This document shows positions 1 to 7,284 of a DNA stretch of 64,000 nucleotides, one piece after another (position 1 is the first letter of the stretch; each line of letters starts with the position of its first letter). Source of the DNA: Algoriphagus sp. PAP.12. Its GTDB lineage: Bacteria; Bacteroidota; Bacteroidia; Cytophagales; Cyclobacteriaceae. The position numbers were made by a program, and so were the translations under genes. Where the stretch lies: assembly GCF_026652115.1 (NCBI RefSeq), contig NZ_JAPPSQ010000006.1, positions 62,001 to 126,000 on the forward strand. The letters are read 5' to 3'. The notes beneath the pieces are model-generated. The model was not told the DNA's origin. It saw only the letters and a program-made list of their open reading frames with translations, and did no database searches.

Positions 1-2569
1 GTTGATACAATTGATCTGGGTCCAATTTATCAAGATTGGAATATTCCAAAGCACCAGGATATGCTTTCTTTATCATTTCAAAATGATGTAAAAGTAATTG
101 AATCAGGGAATTGTTAAAATCGTATCCAGTAGGTTCCGAAATTTTCATCTCTTCATAATATTCTGATGAAATATCTTCACCATCTAACATTTTATCATTT
201 CCCTCTTCGTAAATATATTTTTTTCTGTTTCTAAGATTCTCTTTGGTGGTTTTAAGATGTTGGTCCAAGCCTTTAAGGTCGAGAAGACCCATAATGGCTT
301 TCTGAATTTCCTTTTGGGGAAATGTGATATTCCCGTCCGTCTGTTGGTCTAAAAAATCAAGCAGGATACCCCGGTAACTTCCCTCTCTAGCTGCATTTAC
401 GTTTCCAACGAACAAGCTTGCTCCCGGGGTGAGGTTTTGGAGATTGAGAATATGATTAATCGCCTCCTGCATTATAAGCAGCTGTTCCCAAGGGCTGTAC
501 AGCGTTATTTCATCCATGCTCATATCCTCCTGAGACGATTGGTCTTCTTGCATATCAACCATTTCAACACTATTTTCCTCATCTTTCTGCCCTTGAACAT
601 CAAAATTCAAATCTTCTTCGATCATTGTTTCACCAGATTGACTTTGGTCATTTACCTGCAGGTCTTCATAATATCTATTCATTTCCGTCAGCTCGATAAG
701 CAGTTCTTGGCTACGAGCAAATTCACCTAAAGCAAATTGTATCCGGTGAATTTGTTTTTCATCGGCTTGAAATAATGATGACATCTTCTTTAGGTCATCA
801 TAGGCTTTCTCGGAAATATCCCAGATCTTTTCAGTAGCCATTGGAAGTGATAAGCCAACCAACTCTGAGTAAAATACATCCGTAAGCACTGTCCAAGCGG
901 TGGTATGGGCACCCATGGTGTTACTGTAAGGAGAAGTGCCCCTCCCACCGAATTTGATTTCTTTAATTATGTTGTTTTCATCAACGGAAATAGCTGTGGT
1001 CAAGTAACGCTTCCCTTCCTTTTGAGCACGTTTACCTCTTTTCTGAGATTTTTTCTGTTCTTGCCCTCCATTTATTGTTTCCTCAGCCTTTATATTTACA
1101 TTTTGATGCAAATTTTTTCCCAACTCACTGATGCCATCCTGCTGATCCAGTAGTTTCATTGTGTTGGGATATAGTGAAAAGAGGGTTCTAATGTGTTGCA
1201 TGACCAGCATGTTACGCTTGAATTCAAAGGATAATTCGTCATGAACTCCGGGTGCAATCTTGTTCAATTCTTCTTGATTATTTAGCAAACAGACCACGGC
1301 AGCTGATCGTGCGTCAAACAAGCCTATAGCAGCCTTAATTACACTTTCGTAATTAAAATCCCCATCCTTTTCAGATTTAATAAGAGCGTTGGCTGATTCT
1401 CCTTTTCCTTTTCCAGCCAAGGCAGCACCAATTGCTTTAGTATTGATGGTACTCAGGGGTACCAGTTCGCGTGCTTCCAGGTAAGCATCCACCCAACCCT
1501 GCATGTGGGTAACAAGCTCCGCAGAAAACTCGTATTCGTCTTCATTTTCCACAGGATTATTGAAAATGCCAGCCTGGTTTTGTTGTTTCGATTTGCGAAA
1601 TCTTCGAAAATCATCGACGTAACCATGTACTATTTCCAGTGCTTTGTTGAGTTTTGTTTTATGTTCCTCAGGCAAATTATCCCGTAGTTCTATTCCGGGG
1701 AGCTGATAAAGTTGGTGTACTAATTTGGCCAATAGAGTGGAGGCATCAACTATGCTTTTTCCCGTAAGTTGATTTTCAAGTCCCGAAGCTATCGCAGTGA
1801 AGGCAGTGGTATGATCGCCCATACTTCCTGAAAAAGTATTAGGTGGTCGGCCGACAATTGCAATTCCTCCAATTTTTCCATCTTCAGCGTCCGGTAAAAT
1901 TTGTGTTGTGACACGCTGTATAACTGCTCTAGAAATAGAAGTGCCTGTTGGTTTCAATTGAATAGCTGAAGATGAGCCTCCGACCCTATTTCCTTTTAAA
2001 GAATTGTTTTTGTCCAAGCCTAAAGCTTTTTCCCCCATTAAATCCGCCTCCTTCTCCAACCCAGCATCTTCATTCACATTTATCTTACCCTTCAACTGCA
2101 TGGTAGGTTTTACTATTCCTTGCTTTTGCTGTACAACATGCCAAGCTTCATGAGGTAAATGTTTTTCCTGTCCGGATGCAAGATGTATATCAGTTCCTTT
2201 TGCAAAAGCGTATGCTTGTAGTTGAGCTGGTTTATTAGAGTTGTAATGAACTTTTACATCATCCATGGAGAAACCCGAAAGGTTTTCTATTCCAGATTTC
2301 AAATTGTCGGGTAAACCCGTATTATTTTCTTTTTTCTGTATAAGTTTTGGTTGATGGGCAGAATGGTAGTCAGCCATTTCTTGTAATTGAGCTACTTGTT
2401 TGGCTTGTGGGCTGTTTTTTGCTATCTCTTGAATTTTTCTTTGTGCAAGAGCCTCAGGTCTATTATCAACAAACTGAAAAGTAGACTCACCGCTAATTTG
2501 CTTTTGAGAAACATCATTTGCAACCGATTGACTTTTGTTGTCCTGTGTAGTGTCAGCGTGAGTATTCAT
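1..2569 (-). CDS. DUF4157 (eCIS-core) domain protein, 3' end outside window
   Basis: The frame is open from ATG at 2569 to the left edge; I checked it codon by codon and found no stop over about 856 codons. The N-terminal 180 residues match the DUF4157/eCIS-core family: an RPEALAQRK motif, GFSMDDVKVHYNS, and a zinc-protease-like HEAWH (HExxH) at residues 140-144 followed by VVQQKQG. Two spaced copies of a module centred on MGDHTTAF (residue 250) and MGAHTTAW (residue 552) follow, each preceded by a G/R/T/S-rich stretch. A strongly acidic segment lies near residues 640-700. No signal peptide is visible. DUF4157 proteins are known near extracellular contractile injection systems and as heads of polymorphic toxins; no eCIS structural gene is in view. 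The role is inferred, and the C-terminal (possible toxin) end is not visible. Confidence 0.88.
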   Translation of the reverse strand, partial: MNTHADTTQDNKSQSVANDVSQKQISGESTFQFVDNRPEALAQRKIQEIAKNSPQAKQVAQLQEMADYHSAHQPKLIQKKENNTGLPDNLKSGIENLSGFSMDDVKVHYNSNKPAQLQAYAFAKGTDIHLASGQEKHLPHEAWHVVQQKQGIVKPTMQLKGKINVNEDAGLEKEADLMGEKALGLDKNNSLKGNRVGGSSSAIQLKPTGTSISRAVIQRVTTQILPDAEDGKIGGIAIVGRPPNTFSGSMGDHTTAFTAIASGLENQLTGKSIVDASTLLAKLVHQLYQLPGIELRDNLPEEHKTKLNKALEIVHGYVDDFRRFRKSKQQNQAGIFNNPVENEDEYEFSAELVTHMQGWVDAYLEARELVPLSTINTKAIGAALAGKGKGESANALIKSEKDGDFNYESVIKAAIGLFDARSAAVVCLLNNQEELNKIAPGVHDELSFEFKRNMLVMQHIRTLFSLYPNTMKLLDQQDGISELGKNLHQNVNIKAEETINGGQEQKKSQKRGKRAQKEGKRYLTTAISVDENNIIKEIKFGGRGTSPYSNTMGAHTTAWTVLTDVFYSELVGLSLPMATEKIWDISEKAYDDLKKMSSLFQADEKQIHRIQFALGEFARSQELLIELTEMNRYYEDLQVNDQSQSGETMIEEDLNFDVQGQKDEENSVEMVDMQEDQSSQEDMSMDEITLYSPWEQLLIMQEAINHILNLQNLTPGASLFVGNVNAAREGSYRGILLDFLDQQTDGNITFPQKEIQKAIMGLLDLKGLDQHLKTTKENLRNRKKYIYEEGNDKMLDGEDISSEYYEEMKISEPTGYDFNNSLIQLLLHHFEMIKKAYPGALEYSNLDKLDPDQLYQ

Positions 2570-2739
2570 ATTTTCTACTTTTCAAGGTTTGGTCAATTGC
2601 CAATAACTTGTTAATTATTATACTCGTTTGTCATTATCCATGTCCAAATTCATTCAGTATATATACCTTTGAAGGATTTATTTTTTAATGATCATCATGT
2701 GGAGATCATCATCTTTTAGAGCTTTTTTGACTTATAAAA

Positions 2740-2985
2740 GTAATTCTCGGAAAGTATAGGGACATTAGCTTTTCTTGATTTATGACCCAATAATTCTTGA
2801 ATATCTTAAGTCGGTCCTGCTCTAAAAAGATGAGCTCCAAAGCTATTATTGAGCTAATTACCAAAAGCAAAATCCACTAGAACTTTTGCATTTTTTTCAA
2901 ATACCTCAATTCTGATAAAAATGGTTTTTATTGGGTCTGAACAAAATGTAGTTTAATATATTAAAAATTAATGATAAAAATCTCC
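2740..2985 (-). pseudogene. Relic A of a Xer-type tyrosine recombinase (C-terminal part)
   Basis: The 519-base gap 2570-3088 holds no intact gene. On the minus strand, 2815-2844 reads SFGAHLFRAG and 2777-2800 reads QELLGHKS in a shifted frame. Together they resemble the Xer/integrase segment SFATHLLExGTDLRYIQELLGHKS. Stops and a roughly 2-base deletion between the two parts make it nonfunctional. The same segment with its upstream flank (shared AATATATT, TTCAGA and TTTGAAAAAA blocks) recurs at 10420-10620, so the two relics are diverged paralogous copies on the same strand. The remainder of the gap (2570-2740, 2990-3088) shows nothing I recognise. Confidence 0.6.
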
Positions 2986-3088
2986 CTCTACCTTGGTCTA
3001 CACCTTGGATGCTGTCCTGACTAATCAATTTTCCTTTGCCAAGGTCTGTTTCTTCACGGACCATAGCCAAGAAAGGAGTAATTAAACA

Positions 3089-3758
3089 TCACACTATCCC
3101 CAGATAAACTGAATCTGACAATTCCCTTTTTTTAGTCCAGGGATTTGCTTGGCTAAAGGCGATCCAGGCATGCCATTTCTTGTCGGATGTAAAATTTGGA
3201 ACAGGAAGGATATGGCTTCCTTTTTCTCTGATATTCCCGAAAAATTCCCATACAGAACCGCTAAGAATTCCATCTATCGCTAGGAGGAAGACAAAAACTG
3301 GATCATTAGGGCTTGCTGAAGCCTGCCAGGAATTATCTTCCCAAGAGAATTTAACTCCTTCAGGTACCCGTTCCACTTTAGGTTCTTGAGGCCCTAGAAG
3401 ATTTCCCCTACTCACTTTTACCAAACTGATATCCAGTACTTTTGAAGCAGCATTGGCTTCAAACTTAAAGGAGTTTTTCATAGTATAGGACACGGCCGCA
3501 TGATAGGCTTTTCTAGCGCCATCCTCATAGTTTTGATAGCCAAAACGTAGAATTAGGAGTGATGTTTTTCAGGAATCTATGGGTTTGGGTATTGACCGAC
3601 TGCGAGTGGCGATTTCTTTCGGAGGTTTTTGCTTTGGTAGCCTTGCTTTGTTTTCCGGGCTTTTTACGGATATAGGTTTTTCCTCCTACTTTATAAATGA
3701 CCAGTTCTCCTATACTTCCTGATACTCCTTCCAAAAATGAACTTATCACTCTAGCCAT
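3089..3758 (-). pseudogene. Frameshifted DUF6266-family gene
   Basis: Two minus-strand frames together make one DUF6266-like protein of about 220 residues. The N-terminal part starts at 3758 (MARVISSFLEGVSGSIGELV, then the lysine-rich stretch) and stops near 3525 after TPNSTFW. The +1 frame carries RFGYQNYEDGARKAYHAAV and continues into SYTMKNSFKF to the end at 3089 (DSVYLGIV). The frames join around 3551-3555, where deleting one A restores TPILRFGYQN. DUF6266 is a Bacteroidota-specific family of unknown function. The gene is either decaying or carries a one-base sequencing error. It sits inside the accessory island next to other broken genes. Confidence 0.75.
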
Positions 3759-4237
3759 TCTCCTAATATTTGGTTTACAGAGGAATATAGTTCATTTCGA
3801 TGTAACTATAAAATAAATCAAATAAAAATTTAATTAATGCTAATGATTGTTCATTGTTTGAGCAATCAATTATTGTTTAATGATTGCATTTTGATTGATT
3901 TTGGATTTGTCATGGTATGGATTGAATCCACCTGATGATACCTAGATCTGCATATGGTAGTGGAGCATGGATGAATAGAAGCTAACTTTATCAGGATAGG
4001 GAAAGAAGGGGTTTCTGGAATCAATATTCTTCCAGAACCGACAAATGATCTTGTCATGAGTTTTTTTCAAACCATCGCTTATACCAATTTTCTATAAACA
4101 TGTGCTTGTTTTTTCAGAAAAGCTCTTGGTTAAAAACTGGTAACTCCCTGGATGGCTGAATAGCTAGCCTTCGACATAAAACCCTTTAGGATTTGTGCCG
4201 GTTTTACTTGGAGAATGGCAAATAGTAAGCGGATATT
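3759..4237. other. Intergenic stretch, nothing recognised
   Basis: This is a 479-base AT-rich gap between two broken genes. A plus-strand frame at about 3960-4095 reads coding-like peptide (IEANFIRIGKEGVSGINILP) but has a stop just upstream and ends within 35 codons; I cannot assign it. The short minus-strand open frame 3866-4057 has no recognisable features and is not called. Confidence 0.4.
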
Positions 4238-4725
4238 CTACTTTCCGATCAATTTTTCCAATCGTTGCATCATCTCCTCCTTTTCCTTGAGCATGCGCTC
4301 GTATAGGGCAATTTTCTCCTCGTGAAGTTGTATGATTTTATCAATAGGGTGGAAGTACAGTTATCATTTTTCTGATAACCTATTGATCCATTATGGAAAG
4401 TATTTGAAATAATATTTACGGCTTGTTCCTCTTCGAAATTTTGGAAAGCCTCTACAGGAAGTTTCAATACTTCAGCAATTTGGCTTAACAGGCTAGCTTC
4501 TATTTCTTCTTTCTGTTCCAAAAGAGAGGTTTTCTTTTGATTCCAGTCTTCACCCAGTTCAAAGGCTAATGCTTCCTGTTTGATACCCAGCATTTCACGA
4601 AAGCGTTTGATATTTCTGCCTTGGGAAATTTGTTGGCTGGGCTTTAGCCCAAATCTTTCATTTACAAATTGGGATAAAGCCCATCTAGGCGTAGACTCTG
4701 GCGCTGGATGAAGTTTGAAAATCAC
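4238..4725 (-). pseudogene. Frameshifted XRE-family helix-turn-helix regulator
   Basis: The helix-turn-helix region is clear (GRNIKRFREMLGIKQEALAF, then the LGEDWNQKK segment and LLSQIAEVLKLP). It matches a common Bacteroidota XRE regulator that normally ends in a coiled coil. Here the frame runs off into an unrelated tail after DNCTS, while the adjacent frame supplies the expected tail PIDKIIQLHEEKIALYERML and a K/E-rich coiled coil ending LEKLIGK at 4238. The junction lies at about 4351-4356; adding one T to give ACTTTCCAC restores the frame. The start is also suspect: the only in-frame ATG (4725) lies inside repeat family II, so the original N-terminus was probably replaced. Confidence 0.75.
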
Positions 4726-4782
4726 CCTAAACTTTACAATCTACGAAGATGGTCAGGATTCAATTGGTTTAAACACTCCAGG
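4699..4782. repeat. Palindromic repeat family II, copy 1
   Basis: This element of about 84 bases runs from GGCGCTGG through ATGAAGTTTG and ATCACCC to TTGGTTTAAACA. A diverged second copy is at 9858-9935, directly against the stop codon of a REP-associated transposase relic. The GGRTGA and TCACCC arms can form a hairpin. Here it overlaps the 5' end of the broken XRE gene. Confidence 0.6.
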
Positions 4783-4827
4783 AAGATGTTTTTTTCTAAG
4801 CATAATTCAGCTTCACTCAAAGGGTAT

Positions 4828-4884
4828 TATGAATTGCAAATTCAAGAAATAAAAAAGCGTAGTAGCAGACTACGCTTAGTGGGG
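4828..4884. repeat. Hairpin repeat family I, copy 1
   Basis: A 57-base element: TATGAATTGCAAATTCAAG, then AAAGCGTAGT, a short loop, and ACTACGCTTAGTGGGG. The arms AGCGTAGT and ACTACGCT are a perfect inverted repeat, and GAATTGCAAATTC is itself nearly palindromic. It sits 12 bases past the stop of the minus-strand gene at 4897. Copies 2 and 3 (7225, 9108) have the same orientation and also lie downstream of minus-strand genes, so it may act as a 3' end or REP-type element. Confidence 0.75.
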
Positions 4885-4896
4885 CAGGTTGTGGGC

Positions 4897-5895
4897 TTAT
4901 TGCTCATGGCCGTCTATTCGATTGGCAACCGTAATTTTATTGTCCTGCCATCCTTTGGGAAGATGCAGGTTCATTCCCGTTTCATTTTCAACATCTATTA
5001 ATTCATTTCTTAGGTCAATGCTCCTTAATCCAATATTCGCTCTATTTTTATTGATTGTTTCAAGAACTATATCGTCTGGAATGGCTCCAAGAAAGCCATA
5101 TGATGTTAATTCATGGTCGTTTAAAGCAGCAATTCGCCAGTCTTCTATTTGTGCTAATTCATAGGGTGATATTTCACCTTGTTTCAATGCATTCAATAAT
5201 TTCGGCCTTAAATGATCATATATCGTGTCTTTCGAATTGTAATTCTCTGATATTGAATTATGATGACTTAAAATCACTGAGCCCCATAAATTATTCCCAA
5301 TAAGTCGTTCACCAGGATAACCAAATTCATCTATAATATGCCCTAGTTCCTCTAACTGATGCTCGCTATGGGGAGCAAATTTTTTTTCAGAATATCTCCT
5401 TTTAGCCTTTTGTCCTATTCTAATAAATGCTCCAAGTGCCTTTTTCTGATCCTTCTTAAACATTTCATGGACTTGTTCTTTAATCTGAAGATTTAGTCTT
5501 GATAGGTAGATGTTGTGAAGGGAATCATATGCAGACATTATTCTAGCCCATTCCGGTTGTTCCCTTAAAGATCGCAAGTTGTTATTTTTGTCGATGCTTT
5601 CTAGCGTCCAACCAGCCTTGATACCCAGCTTGGTGAATTTCATCCCCGATTTATAATCTTTTTCGAATGCACTGAGTTCAGTAGCAACTTTGAGGTCTCT
5701 TAGAAACAAGAAATCAAACTGTTTAAAGAGAGAATCAAATAGGTTAATTGCAGAACTGTATTTTCCTTTGACAATAAGTTGTTCGCACTCAATTACCTTC
5801 GAGTGGTATTTCAGGTAGTTTTCTTGGGCATGGCTCTTAGTAGAAACCAAAAGGCAGCCTATAAGCAAAATGGATACGGAAAATTTCTTCATCAA
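4897..5895 (-). CDS. Secreted DUF6624-like protein
   Basis: A 332-residue protein with a clear signal peptide (MKKFSVSILLIGCLLVST, cleavage after SHA). Residues 30-130 are helical and TPR-like (GKYSSAINLFDSLF). The C-terminal half has the pattern of the DUF6624 family: FGYPGERLIGNN, an SHHN segment, LLNALKQGEISPYELAQIED, and NKNRANIGLRSIDL near the end. DUF6624 is of unknown function. ATG at 5895 or 5892 both leave a normal signal peptide. It is a single gene between repeat elements in the accessory island, and the family assignment is from memory of the motif pattern. Confidence 0.7.
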   Translation of the reverse strand: MMKKFSVSILLIGCLLVSTKSHAQENYLKYHSKVIECEQLIVKGKYSSAINLFDSLFKQFDFLFLRDLKVATELSAFEKDYKSGMKFTKLGIKAGWTLESIDKNNNLRSLREQPEWARIMSAYDSLHNIYLSRLNLQIKEQVHEMFKKDQKKALGAFIRIGQKAKRRYSEKKFAPHSEHQLEELGHIIDEFGYPGERLIGNNLWGSVILSHHNSISENYNSKDTIYDHLRPKLLNALKQGEISPYELAQIEDWRIAALNDHELTSYGFLGAIPDDIVLETINKNRANIGLRSIDLRNELIDVENETGMNLHLPKGWQDNKITVANRIDGHEQ

Positions 5896-5936
5896 ATAAA
5901 AGATCCATTTTTAGCGTAAATGGTTGGAAACGATTG

Positions 5937-6047
5937 GTACATGTTGTCGGGGCGGATTTCGGGGGGCGTTCCTGTCCGATGGACATGGAATTGCGAAACG
6001 AGAATTCGCAGTTGGCAAACCACCAAACCCCGACCTACAATATGTAC
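5937..6047. repeat. Imperfect inverted-repeat element between two single genes
   Basis: The left arm GTACATGTTGTCGGGG (5937-5952) pairs with the right arm CCCCGACCTACAATATGTAC (6028-6047), with a 3-4 base bulge. An inner GCGAA/TTCGC hairpin is nested between. The element is unusually G-rich for this region and fills most of the spacer between genes 6064-6849 and 4897-5895. The geometry (long imperfect hairpin after a single-ORF unit) resembles a gene-cassette recombination site, but I see no canonical attC R' box. Confidence 0.5.
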
Positions 6048-6063
6048 TGTTGTTACCACACGT

Positions 6064-6849
6064 TTATTCGACCGTTTGAAAGTCCTGATTTATAAGTCGA
6101 TACCCGTAGTATTCGTTGGGTCTGGAGTTCGGGTTGGAATGAAAATCTATAAAAGGATCACTACAATGAGGGCATCTGAAGGAGTTGAAATACCGATAGG
6201 TTCCATTTCCAGTTGTTGGACTCGGTAATTGTTCCTCAATCTCTTTCAGTTGGCGTTCGCTTATCGACTCTTGGAGTTGAGTTGGCAAGTTCGGAATCTT
6301 TGAATATTTGATGACAAGGGTTTGTTTGCTATCACTTGAATAGAAATATTGCGATTCGGAAAATCCAGCATGGAAGTGTTGTAAAGTGAAGCTTCTGTTG
6401 CAGTAATCGCAAATGCAAACGGTTCGAACTCCAGAAGGTGTTACTGTTCCTGAAAAATGTAACCCTCTTACGAAAAGTCCTTGACCTTTTAATTTATGAT
6501 TTTCTTGTTCGTTCGAGTTCAAAAAGAACGGCTGAAATCGTATAGCTTCATAATCATCAGATTTCCAATCAGGATGTTCGTTTGGGTACCTAGAAATGAT
6601 GCCATCAATCATGACAGACTCATTATCAAGTATTCGGATCGAGCTATGCAAAAATTGACCTGTTAGGTCGGGGTTAGACGACAAAGGTTCGATGTTGAAT
6701 GTTCGCAAAAGTTGCTTGTTCTCGAATACTCTTAGAGTTGGTTGGCTATTTTCAAAATGAAAAACATGTTCCTTTTCAGTTGCGGAGTTCAGAAGTCCAG
6801 AGTGGATGTGAATGTCAGTTTCAGTTATCTTAATCTTTCGTTTAAGCAT
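6064..6849 (-). CDS. Hypothetical protein with two CxxC knuckles
   Basis: A 261-residue protein I do not recognise. It has no signal peptide or membrane segment. Two paired-cysteine knuckles, CICDYC (about residues 145-150) and CPHC (about 229-232), could together bind one zinc. A basic start (MLKRKIKI) precedes a beta-rich N-terminal half. The start at 6849 is the first ATG. The gene stands alone between an inverted-repeat element (5937-6047) and repeat family III (6897-6929), as expected of a cassette-borne orphan. Confidence 0.65.
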   Translation of the reverse strand: MLKRKIKITETDIHIHSGLLNSATEKEHVFHFENSQPTLRVFENKQLLRTFNIEPLSSNPDLTGQFLHSSIRILDNESVMIDGIISRYPNEHPDWKSDDYEAIRFQPFFLNSNEQENHKLKGQGLFVRGLHFSGTVTPSGVRTVCICDYCNRSFTLQHFHAGFSESQYFYSSDSKQTLVIKYSKIPNLPTQLQESISERQLKEIEEQLPSPTTGNGTYRYFNSFRCPHCSDPFIDFHSNPNSRPNEYYGYRLINQDFQTVE

Positions 6850-6896
6850 TCTCTCTGCGAGTTGTGGTTATGTGTGGCAACGTCCCGTGTATGGTG

Positions 6897-6929
6897 TCGT
6901 AGCATCCCGCAGGGTGCTATGCACTATAG
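6897..6929. repeat. Palindromic repeat family III, copy 1
   Basis: GTAGCATCCC and GGGTGCTATG form a nearly perfect stem with a 3-base loop, followed by CACTATAG. A second, less perfect copy (GTAGCATCCC, GGCTATG, CATAG) is at 9822-9856. Both lie upstream of minus-strand single-gene units. Confidence 0.6.
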
Positions 6930-6983
6930 TTCCGATGACATAATCAGGTTCGTTTGAAGAACAGAACCAAAAAGAGATTTATC

Positions 6984-7136
6984 ATGGAATACCGATTTTC
7001 TCCTAAGTTATTCATTGGTATTGATGTGCACAAACGCCAGTGGAGCGTTTGCATCTTTACTACCAATTGCCATCATAAAACCATCAGTAAGACCCCTGAT
7101 CCCAAAGCCTTGGAGTCCAATTTGGATCTATTGTGA
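6984..7136 (+). pseudogene. IS110-family transposase, N-terminal stump
   Basis: The 50-residue frame from ATG 6984 reads FIGIDVHKRQWSVCIFT then HKTISKTPDPKALESNLDLL. This is the start of the DEDD-type IS110 transposase (the first catalytic Asp is in GIDVHK). It stops at 7136, against over 300 residues in intact family members, and the rest of the element is absent. No flanking inverted repeats are expected for IS110. It is a relic; upstream in-frame codons to 6954 add nothing family-like. Confidence 0.8.
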
Positions 7137-7224
7137 TCTAAAATCTTTCGGAGGTACTTTATTTTTATTAAGAAAGCGCTTAACATAAACGTCCAGGATC
7201 TGATTGCATAAAAGCATAGTGGTT

Positions 7225-7281
7225 TATGAATTCCAAATTCAAGTAAATAGGAAAGCGTAGTCGCAGAAACGCTTAGAAAGG
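7225..7281. repeat. Hairpin repeat family I, copy 2 (diverged)
   Basis: Same order as copy 1: TATGAATTCCAAATTCAAG, AAAGCGTAGT, CGCAG, AAACGCTTAG. The right arm has changed, so the stem is weaker. It ends 3 bases before the stop of the minus-strand lipoprotein gene at 7285. Confidence 0.65.
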
Positions 7282-7284
7282 CAC

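Noticed and set aside
437..2614. Several plus-strand open frames of 60-97 codons
   Set aside because: All lie antisense to the continuous DUF4157 frame, which has clear family motifs.
3866..4057. 63-codon minus-strand frame
   Set aside because: No start context, no family pattern, in an AT-rich decayed gap.
5896..6063. Protein-coding frame in the G-rich spacer
   Set aside because: The apparent 102-codon plus frame is explained by the inverted repeat and antisense of the neighbouring gene.
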